Positions 8,178 through 15,240 of a DNA stretch of 64,000 nt are shown one piece after another (position 1 is the first letter of the stretch; the number at the start of each line of letters is the position of its first letter). The notes under the pieces were generated by a model. That model was not told the DNA's origin, made no database searches, and saw only the letters and a list, made by a program, of their open reading frames with translations. This DNA comes from Salinimicrobium sediminilitoris (GTDB lineage: Bacteria; Bacteroidota; Bacteroidia; Flavobacteriales; Flavobacteriaceae), in NCBI RefSeq assembly GCF_020866905.1, contig NZ_JAIVCC010000013.1, forward strand, positions 186,001 to 250,000, written 5' to 3'. The translations under genes and the position numbers were made by a program.

Positions 8178-11051
8178 ATGAGCTACCAATCTGAAGCCGT
8201 ATTAGAAAACAACCTGGTAAAGCAACTGCAAAGCCAGGGTTATGACAGAGTTAATGTAAACTCTGAGGCTTCTGTATTGGCGAATCTCAAATGTCAGCTG
8301 GAGGCTTTTAATGACACCAGCTTTTCAGAAAAGGAATTTGGCAGCATCCTTAATCACCTCGCGAAAGGCAATGTCTTTGAAAAAGCAAAGATCATGCGCG
8401 GGAGATATCAGCTCACCCGGGACAGTGATGAATCCTTCTGGGTTCGGTTCTTTGACTCCGAAAACTGGACGAAGAATCTGTTCCAGGTAACTAACCAGAT
8501 CACCCAACAGGGAACCTATAAAAATCGCTATGACGTTACCCTTCTGGTCAACGGATTGCCGCTCGTTCAGATCGAGCTGAAGAGGCGCGGACTCGAATTA
8601 AGAGAGGCTTTTAAGCAGATCAATCGCTACAAACGTCACTCTTACTGGAACAACTACGGGCTTTTTAATTTTGTCCAGCTGTTCGTGATAAGTAATGGAG
8701 TGGACACCAAGTACTTTTCAAATAATCCGCTGCAAACGCTCACCTTCAAACAAACCTTCTTTTGGGCAGATGAGCAGAACAGGAACATCAAGGAATTATC
8801 AGCTTTTACAAAGACCTTCTTAGATACCGCTCACCTGGGAAAAATGCTCTCCAGATACATTGTGCATAATGAAACGCATAAGGTTCTCATGGTGCTTCGG
8901 CCGTATCAGTTCTATGCTTCCGAAGCCATTATTGAGCAGGTAAAAACCAGCAGGGATAATGGACACATCTGGCACACCACAGGTTCAGGGAAAACCCTTA
9001 CTTCTTTTAAAGCCAGTCAGATCCTCATGGATCTGCCGCAGGTGCATAAAGTGGTTTTTGTGGTAGACAGGAAGGATTTGGATTACCAGACCATGAAGGA
9101 ATTCAACAGCTTCAAAAAAGATTCTGTTGATGTGACAGATAACACAAATTCATTGGTCACGCAGTTTGCTGATAATACGAAACTCATCCTCACCACTATT
9201 CAGAAACTGAATAATGCGATTTCTCCCGGCCGCTATCAGTCCCGCATGGAACACCTGCAGGATAAACGAATGGTGTTCATTTTTGACGAATGTCACCGCA
9301 GCCAGTTTGGAGATACACATAAAAAGATCACGAGCTTCTTCAATAACCTGCAGTTATTCGGCTTTACCGGCACGCCGATTTTTGCAGATAATGCAGCAAA
9401 GAATGATCTGGGAAAGAGGACCACAAAAGACCTTTTTGGCACTTGTCTGCACAAGTATGTTATTACCGATGCCATTCGGGATCAAAATGTCCTGAAATTC
9501 AGCATAGAATATATTGGCAGGTACAAGCGCAAGAGCAACACCTTTGTGGATATAGAAGTTGAAGATATTGACACTCGTGAAGTACTTGACAGTGAAAAAC
9601 GAATGGAGAAGATCGTGGATTACATCATTAAATATCACGATACTAAAACCAAGAACCGGGACTACTCCTCCATTTTTGCCATTAGCAGTATTCCAAACCT
9701 GATCAAGTACTACGAACTATTTAAAAAGAAAAAAGAAGCCGGCGAACACGATCTTAGAATTGCGACCATCTTCACTTACGGCGCCAATGAAGAAGATGAA
9801 GAAGCAGAGGGACTGCTACCCGAAACCGAAGCAATGGCAGCGGAACCCATGGTGGTGTACAGAACCAGCCATACCCGGGAGAAGCTGGACGAATTTATAG
9901 AAGATTACAACGCGATGTACAACACCGCCTTCTCCACCCGGGACAGCAAAGATTTTGAGAACTACTTCAAGGATCTAAGCAAGCGGTACAAGAATCGGGA
10001 GAAGGTAAGTTTTAAAGATGAAGACCGGTTGGATATTATCCTGGTGGTAAATATGTTCCTCACCGGTTTTGATGCAAAAAAGCTGAACACTTTATACGTT
10101 GACAAGAACCTGCGGCATCACGGACTAATTCAGGCATTTTCAAGAACCAACAGAATCCTGGACGAGAAGAAATCCCAGGGAGAAATTCTGGCCTTCCGCA
10201 ATCTTAAAAAAGCTACCGACGAAGCCATCGCGCTTTTCTCCAATAAAGATGCAAAGGAAGAGATCCTGCTCCCCGATTACGAGAAGGTGAGCGAGAAATT
10301 TTCGGAAGCCTTTATTGAACTGCTGAAAATCGCACCAACGATAAAAAGTGTAGACAATTTACCTTCTGAAGAAGAGGAGCTGCAATTCGTGCAGGCTTTC
10401 CGGGCGTTGATCCGTGCAAAGAATGTGTTGACCTCCTTTGCTGATTTCAGCTGGGAGGACGTGCCGATGGATGAACAGACCTTTGAAGATTACAAAAGCA
10501 AATACCTCGATCTTTATGAGAAGGCAAAAGGCGATCATCAAAGACAGAAAGCTTCTATTTTAGATGATGTGGATTTTGAGCTGGAACTGATCCACCGCGA
10601 CGAAGTGAATGTGGCTTACATCCTGAAATTGCTCGCCGGATTAAAACAAGCCAAAGGACAATCTGCCGCCCAGCAGAAAAAGCAAATTCTGGATCTGCTT
10701 GCCGGAGACGTGGAACTCCGCAGCAAACGGGAACTCATCGAAAAATTCATAGAAGAAAACCTCCCCAAAATAAAAGATATAGACTCCATTCCAGATGAAT
10801 TTGACCAGTACTGGAGCGATCAGCGCGTATTAGCTTTAGGAAATCTATGCGAAGAAGAACACCTGGATAAGGATCAATTCAAGTCCTTAATTGACGCCTA
10901 CATCTATAACGAACATGAACCCCTTCGAGACGAAGTTTTCAAATGCCTGGACAACCGCCCCAGCATTTTGAAAGCCCGGGAAATCGGCGACAGGATTATA
11001 AACAAGATGAAGGAGTTTGTGGAGGTGTTTGTGAGAGGGGTTGGGGCATAG
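8178..11051 (+). CDS. hsdR: Type I restriction endonuclease motor subunit HsdR
   Basis: A 957-residue translocase/nuclease subunit. The N-terminal nuclease domain has Y-D-V-T-L-L-V-N-G-L-P followed by Q-I-E-L-K-R (about 115-140), the D and ExK of a PD-(D/E)XK site. The SF2 helicase motor has T-T-G-S-G-K-T (motif I, about 264-272), D-E-C-H (motif II, about 370), G-F-T-G-T-P (motif III) and a late Q-A-F-S-R-T-N-R (motif VI). The helical C-terminus probably contacts the HsdM-HsdS core. Length and motif order are normal. Its start lies 2 bp after the PD-(D/E)XK gene. It works with the hsdM and hsdS products to cut unmodified DNA after translocation. Confidence 0.95.
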   Translation: MSYQSEAVLENNLVKQLQSQGYDRVNVNSEASVLANLKCQLEAFNDTSFSEKEFGSILNHLAKGNVFEKAKIMRGRYQLTRDSDESFWVRFFDSENWTKNLFQVTNQITQQGTYKNRYDVTLLVNGLPLVQIELKRRGLELREAFKQINRYKRHSYWNNYGLFNFVQLFVISNGVDTKYFSNNPLQTLTFKQTFFWADEQNRNIKELSAFTKTFLDTAHLGKMLSRYIVHNETHKVLMVLRPYQFYASEAIIEQVKTSRDNGHIWHTTGSGKTLTSFKASQILMDLPQVHKVVFVVDRKDLDYQTMKEFNSFKKDSVDVTDNTNSLVTQFADNTKLILTTIQKLNNAISPGRYQSRMEHLQDKRMVFIFDECHRSQFGDTHKKITSFFNNLQLFGFTGTPIFADNAAKNDLGKRTTKDLFGTCLHKYVITDAIRDQNVLKFSIEYIGRYKRKSNTFVDIEVEDIDTREVLDSEKRMEKIVDYIIKYHDTKTKNRDYSSIFAISSIPNLIKYYELFKKKKEAGEHDLRIATIFTYGANEEDEEAEGLLPETEAMAAEPMVVYRTSHTREKLDEFIEDYNAMYNTAFSTRDSKDFENYFKDLSKRYKNREKVSFKDEDRLDIILVVNMFLTGFDAKKLNTLYVDKNLRHHGLIQAFSRTNRILDEKKSQGEILAFRNLKKATDEAIALFSNKDAKEEILLPDYEKVSEKFSEAFIELLKIAPTIKSVDNLPSEEEELQFVQAFRALIRAKNVLTSFADFSWEDVPMDEQTFEDYKSKYLDLYEKAKGDHQRQKASILDDVDFELELIHRDEVNVAYILKLLAGLKQAKGQSAAQQKKQILDLLAGDVELRSKRELIEKFIEENLPKIKDIDSIPDEFDQYWSDQRVLALGNLCEEEHLDKDQFKSLIDAYIYNEHEPLRDEVFKCLDNRPSILKAREIGDRIINKMKEFVEVFVRGVGA

Positions 11052-11152
11052 GAAACAGAAATAATGTGGTTGAAAGCAAAAATAAAATTGAAAAATAGTA
11101 AAAACAAAAAACACTTTAAATTAATTTTTAGTGGCCATGTCAAACTTTAACT

Positions 11153-12427
11153 ATGATTGATCTATACCGAAAAAACGAAACAGAAGAGATTTTAGACAAG
11201 CTGGGAGAAAATCTCAGTATCACTGAAAGCCAACATAATGCTGCAGTTGACAGCTATAAAGCAGTTGGGAACTGGTTAACTTCTGAAGACTCTGAACTAA
11301 GGCCTTATAAGCCTGTAGTAAGTCCACAGGGATCCTTTCTTATAGGCACCATAATCCAGACAGTTGACCCAGACGGAGATATTGATTTAGACATTGTTTG
11401 CGAACTGAATGGAAAAAAATCCAGTTGGACCCAAAAAAATATTAAGGACATTGTTGGAGATCAGTTAACCAGACATAAGACGTATGAGTCTCTTTTGGAT
11501 GAAGAAGGTCGTAGGTGTTGGACACTGAAATACCGTGAGAATGGTTCTAAGAATGAACGATATCACATGGATATTCTACCTGCGGTAAATACTCAAGGCC
11601 ATTCTGTAATTTTAGAAAAAGTATTTTCTAACCTAATGGAGCAGAAAGATGAGAATTTAATGTTGAGTATTACAGATAATGAGAGATTGCCTGAATATCA
11701 TCAGTCTACCGAACCTAGAGAGTGGCTACAAAGTAATCCTTTTGGCTACGCTAAATGGTTCTTTGAGAAGGCAAACAATATTATCGGAGAGAGAAAAAGG
11801 ATGTATTCCTTGAATGAGCAAGTGAATCCTACTCCGAAATTTCAGAAAGAGAGATTGCCCTTACAAAGGGTAGTACAGTTATTGAAAAGACACAGAGACA
11901 TTATGTTCAAGGACTATAATGAAGCTGATAAAAAAGAAAAGCCAATTTCCTGTATTATTACGACTTTGGCTGGAAAAGCTTATAAAGGAGAGAATAATGT
12001 CTATGACGCTTTAGTTAGTGTTATATCAGAGATCAGAAACCAAATTTTAGATTATAACCCTCATACCGGAGAAAAAGAAAAGTGGGTGGCGAATCCTGTA
12101 AATAGTAGGGAAAATTTTGCTGATCGATGGGCTCTTCCGGGCTCCAAAAGAGAGAAATTCTTTTACGACTGGTTAGATGCTCTAGAAGCTGACTTTCATG
12201 TTTTAAAAACTTCTTTTAATAGAAGGTCACTCTCTGAGTCATTAGAAAAAGCTTTCGGATCTCAACCTGTACAGAAAACTTTTTCTGACATAGGAAGCAA
12301 CAGAAAAAATTTGACTGAATCAGGAAAAAATTTCATAGACAGGGAAAATGGTCTTATAGGATCAGCTACACTTGGGAAATCGACTGAGTCAAAACTTCCG
12401 AAGCACACGTTTTATGGCAAAGATTAA
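11153..12427 (+). CDS. CBASS cyclic-oligonucleotide synthase (CD-NTase)
   Basis: A 424-residue nucleotidyltransferase. G-S at 60-61 (in S-P-Q-G-S-F-L-I-G-T) and D-I-D-L-D at 76-80 form the first part of the active site. A third acidic residue is D140 in Y-H-M-D-I-L-P. A helical C-terminal lobe carries L-Q-R-V-V-Q-L-L-K-R-H-R-D and N-P-V-N-S-R-E-N-F-A-D-R-W, both typical of CD-NTases. On phage infection such enzymes make a cyclic di- or trinucleotide that activates the partner effector; the product here cannot be read from sequence. The C-terminus ends T-F-Y-G-K-D, with a Gly near the end that could be the site joined by the E2-like partner. The partner gene overlaps by 14 bp. Confidence 0.85.
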   Translation: MIDLYRKNETEEILDKLGENLSITESQHNAAVDSYKAVGNWLTSEDSELRPYKPVVSPQGSFLIGTIIQTVDPDGDIDLDIVCELNGKKSSWTQKNIKDIVGDQLTRHKTYESLLDEEGRRCWTLKYRENGSKNERYHMDILPAVNTQGHSVILEKVFSNLMEQKDENLMLSITDNERLPEYHQSTEPREWLQSNPFGYAKWFFEKANNIIGERKRMYSLNEQVNPTPKFQKERLPLQRVVQLLKRHRDIMFKDYNEADKKEKPISCIITTLAGKAYKGENNVYDALVSVISEIRNQILDYNPHTGEKEKWVANPVNSRENFADRWALPGSKREKFFYDWLDALEADFHVLKTSFNRRSLSESLEKAFGSQPVQKTFSDIGSNRKNLTESGKNFIDRENGLIGSATLGKSTESKLPKHTFYGKD

Positions 12428-12851
12428 AGCGCCAAAACTTACTCCAATGCAGCAGTATATTTCGCTAAAAAGAGACTATAATTTTGGAGAGATTCAGAGA
12501 ATTGGCATAAATCAAATCATTTGGAAAGGGAAGCTTAAATCGTCGCCTATTGGAGATGAATACCTTGTCAAGGTATCTTATAAAAAAGGAGAAGATCCAA
12601 AAATATTTGTACTTGACCCTCCTAAGCTTCCATTACCCAAAGGAGAAGATCGTTTAGAACATGTTTACGATCATGATAAACAGAGGCTTTGTTTATATTA
12701 TCCTAAAGCCAAAGAGTGGAACGAAACAAAATCCATTGCAAGCACTATCCTACCATGGACTATAGACTGGCTTTATCACTACGAAATATGGTTAATAACT
12801 GGAAGCTGGAAAGGAGGTGGTATTCATCCAGGATCTAACAAAAAAGAATAG
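12414..12851 (+). CDS. E2-like ubiquitin-conjugating-fold protein of short type II CBASS
   Basis: A 145-residue protein. ATG 12414 was chosen; the upstream in-frame start would lengthen the overlap with the CD-NTase. H-V-Y-D-H-D followed by R-L-C-L-Y-Y-P gives an E2-type active-site cysteine at about 93. The C-terminal P-W-T-I-D-W-L-Y-H-Y-E-I-W and G-S-W-K-G-G-G-I-H-P are hallmarks of bacterial E2-like proteins found in CBASS operons without an E1 or JAB partner. In studied short type II systems the E2 acts on the CD-NTase C-terminus and regulates its activity. No E1 or JAB gene is seen here, so the system looks E2-only. The patatin effector starts 8 bp downstream. Confidence 0.8.
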   Translation: MAKIKAPKLTPMQQYISLKRDYNFGEIQRIGINQIIWKGKLKSSPIGDEYLVKVSYKKGEDPKIFVLDPPKLPLPKGEDRLEHVYDHDKQRLCLYYPKAKEWNETKSIASTILPWTIDWLYHYEIWLITGSWKGGGIHPGSNKKE

Positions 12852-12859
12852 ATCTAAAC

Positions 12860-13888
12860 ATGCAAAATAAGAAATTTAAAGTCCTAAGTTTAGACGGAGG
12901 AGGGATAAGAGGGCTCTTTTCGGCTACTATACTAGCTGAAATCGAAAAAGACTTAAAAGCTAAAGGCGTCAGTAACTGGCAAATTTATCAGAACGTAAAT
13001 CTGATTTTTGGAACTTCAACTGGAGGCATATTAGGGTTGGCCTTATCCTTAGGAATTCCCGCTGAAGAAATAAAAAACCTGTATATCCATCACGCTAAAC
13101 AAATATTCGGATTGGGTAAAAATCTGTTCTGGTCTTTTTTTAGCTCTACACATAAACGAGAAAATTTAGAAAAGCTAGTCAAAGAAATATATTCTAAAAA
13201 AAATAATGGCGAAGCACCATTGTTAAAAGATTGTATGGTTCCTATCGGGATAACCACTTATAACCTTAATAATGGAAGCCCCTCTGTTCTAAAAAGTCAA
13301 TATCACAAAAGATTTACGAGAGATCCAAATTTACCTGTTTTTAAGGCTGCTCTTGCCACTTCTGCTGCTCCTACATTTTTTGATCCATATTCTGGCGGAA
13401 CTTATATTGATTCTAAGAGCATCGAAGTTGCCTTTGAATACAAGGTTGATGGGGGAGTATGGGCGAATAATCCATCTTTAATAGCACTAATTGAAGCACA
13501 AAAAGCTTTCAAAAAGAACCTTGAGGAAATATCTTTATTATCAATTGGTACAGGTCACAGTACTTTTTTAGAAGAAAAGAGAAAGAGGGGATTTGGAATA
13601 TTATACTGGGCCATAAATACAAAAAAAAGAATAATTGAGCTTTTTATGCAAGGGCAGGCACAGCAAGTAGAAAATTTGATAAGCCTTTTAAAGAACGGTA
13701 TAGATAAAGAAGAACCCGACAATTTCGATTATTTAAGACTTAATACAATGTTTGAAAAAATTTCAGAAAATATTAAAATGGATGAGACCGATCCTCTAAA
13801 GCTCAAAATATTAGAGAGTCGAGCTAAACAGGTATACCAGGAGAATAAAAAAGAAATATATAATCTCCTAGAGCTGGAATTTAATTAA
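12860..13888 (+). CDS. CBASS patatin-like phospholipase effector (CapV-like)
   Basis: A 342-residue patatin fold. The oxyanion-hole motif D-G-G-G-I-R-G lies at 12-18. The nucleophile elbow G-T-S-T-G has Ser53, and the catalytic dyad Asp197 is in V-D-G-G-V-W-A-N-N-P. These define a Ser-Asp dyad lipase that degrades membrane phospholipids once bound by the cyclic nucleotide made by the upstream synthase, killing the infected cell. Length matches CapV. There is no signal peptide, as expected for a cytosolic effector. It is the last gene of the CD-NTase-E2-effector operon. Confidence 0.88.
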   Translation: MQNKKFKVLSLDGGGIRGLFSATILAEIEKDLKAKGVSNWQIYQNVNLIFGTSTGGILGLALSLGIPAEEIKNLYIHHAKQIFGLGKNLFWSFFSSTHKRENLEKLVKEIYSKKNNGEAPLLKDCMVPIGITTYNLNNGSPSVLKSQYHKRFTRDPNLPVFKAALATSAAPTFFDPYSGGTYIDSKSIEVAFEYKVDGGVWANNPSLIALIEAQKAFKKNLEEISLLSIGTGHSTFLEEKRKRGFGILYWAINTKKRIIELFMQGQAQQVENLISLLKNGIDKEEPDNFDYLRLNTMFEKISENIKMDETDPLKLKILESRAKQVYQENKKEIYNLLELEFN

Positions 13889-13954
13889 AATTCACTTTTT
13901 AGGCAAAAAACTTTTTGGCCTCAATAATAATTGAATCATATCATAAAAAACATC

Positions 13955-14668
13955 ATGAAAGACATACTCCAGTGGAAACAAGAGGTAGAGAAATATAATG
14001 CCGCTCTAAGCAGAATTCTCGATGAGAAATCCAATCAAAAAGATTTGTACTACGGCTTTGAAGTCATTGATGGGAAGTTAATTAAAAATCCGGAAATACT
14101 GTTTATTGGTATAAATCCGGGAAGAGGAAATGGACAAAGGGATAGAAACGTCTTTGCTAAGGATCGTATTTCCTATCTTGACAAATATGATGATGCTTAC
14201 CAGGAGGATTATCCTAACCGATACCATTTAGCAGAAAAAACAATTAAATTCTTTGAACTGGCGGGGTGGAAGGATGCTAAAATAATGAAGGTTTTTTCCA
14301 GGAAAGCAGTGAAAACGAATTTTTATCATTTGGCCACAGATAATATTCAGGACCTTGAAAGAGTACTTCAGAATGTAAATCTTAACAAAGAATATTTCAA
14401 CAAAAGTGCTGAGTTTTCAATCCAGCTAATTAATATTTTAAAACCTAAAGTAATTATACTGGAAGGTAAAACTGTGTTTGACTTTATTGTTGAGGAATGT
14501 TATGAGAAGAAAGTCTGGAATGACAAAGGTTTTGGTTATTTCTTTGACCAACCTAATCATTCCCACATATTAGGCTATAACAGAAATATTTCAAATGAAA
14601 ACCGGGAGTACTTTGTGAAAAAGTTAAAAGAAGTCTTAGAAGAAGATCGTGTTGCTGTATTTAAATAA
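13955..14668 (+). CDS. Uracil-DNA-glycosylase-fold-like protein of unknown function
   Basis: A 237-residue protein; ATG 13955 was chosen over an in-frame TTG at 13931. I-L-F-I-G-I-N-P-G-R-G near residues 46-56 resembles the first active-site loop of the UDG superfamily. P-K-V-I-I-L-E-G-K-T-V matches the central strand of that fold. H-S-H-I-L-G-Y near the C-terminus sits where the superfamily has its HPS-type loop. The family is not one I can name. It lies directly after the CBASS effector, on the same strand, and could be an accessory gene. Catalysis is not established, because the expected Asn/Asp catalytic residue is not obvious. Confidence 0.6.
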   Translation: MKDILQWKQEVEKYNAALSRILDEKSNQKDLYYGFEVIDGKLIKNPEILFIGINPGRGNGQRDRNVFAKDRISYLDKYDDAYQEDYPNRYHLAEKTIKFFELAGWKDAKIMKVFSRKAVKTNFYHLATDNIQDLERVLQNVNLNKEYFNKSAEFSIQLINILKPKVIILEGKTVFDFIVEECYEKKVWNDKGFGYFFDQPNHSHILGYNRNISNENREYFVKKLKEVLEEDRVAVFK

Positions 14669-14751
14669 TCAGTTTCTAAAAATGCAATTAAAAATCACCT
14701 ATTCGCAAGTTTAGACAATGCAAAAATTCCAAGTGAGAGGACGAATAATTT

Positions 14752-14880
14752 ATGAAAGAGAAAATTCACGAAATTTTAAATAAGAACTGGAAACCGCTTC
14801 TTAGAAGATGGAAATTACCCCGGAATATACCTTTTAGCTTTAACTGATAAAAATCTTGATGGTCAAAAAGTCGAATGGTT
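14752..14880 (+). pseudogene. Fragment of a GIY-YIG-like gene, frameshifted and truncated
   Basis: A start-like ATG at 14752 opens M-K-E-K-I-H-E-I-L-N-K-N-W-K-P-L-L. The protein-like sequence then continues one frame over from 14804 as E-D-G-N-Y-P-G-I-Y-L-L-A-L-T-D-K-N-L-D-G. P-G-I-Y-L-L-A is a GIY-YIG-type motif. After about 25 more codons the similarity is lost, so most of the domain is missing. It lies at the downstream edge of the defence island. The assignment rests on a short motif. Confidence 0.4.
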
Positions 14881-15180
14881 AATCGGGAAATGGTTAATTA
14901 ATGATCCGTAGATTCGGAAATCCCCCGTTCGGGAATTGAACATTAATCCATAGACAATAAACCTTATACATTAAAAAATGCCCCCAGAAAAACACGTTAC
15001 CCTACATAAATGTTTTAACCGGGAGCAATTTCTAAATAGACAGTTACAACTGTAACATCATTAATTTTCCGCAAATTTAGATGTTATTTAGGTGCAGGAG
15101 GTACCGATTTAGTAAACGTGCGGATTTTAAAAGTTATCGTTCAATTTTGATTCCTTTATCCGGGATTCAGGATTTGGGGC
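14881..15180. other. Intergenic region at the end of the defence island
   Basis: No gene is seen. The stretch contains a perfect short palindrome, GTTACAACTGTAAC at 15043-15056, and otherwise low-complexity AT-rich sequence leading into a heptamer repeat array. Confidence 0.4.
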
Positions 15181-15240
15181 AACGGAAAACGGAAAACGGA
15201 AAACAGGGAACGGGAAACGGGGAACGGGAAACAGGGAACG
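15181..15240. repeat. 7-bp tandem repeat array (AACGGRA), about 8.5 copies
   Basis: Units of exactly seven bases: three AACGGAA, then AACAGGG, AACGGGA, AACGGGG, AACGGGA, AACAGGG and a partial unit. The second half also repeats with a 28-bp super-period. The array abuts the stop codon of the LytS-like kinase gene on the minus strand. Confidence 0.85.

Noticed and set aside
15043-15056. Perfect palindrome GTTACAACTGTAAC
   Set aside because: A single occurrence about 200 bp from any gene start; no second copy seen, so regulatory meaning is unsupported.
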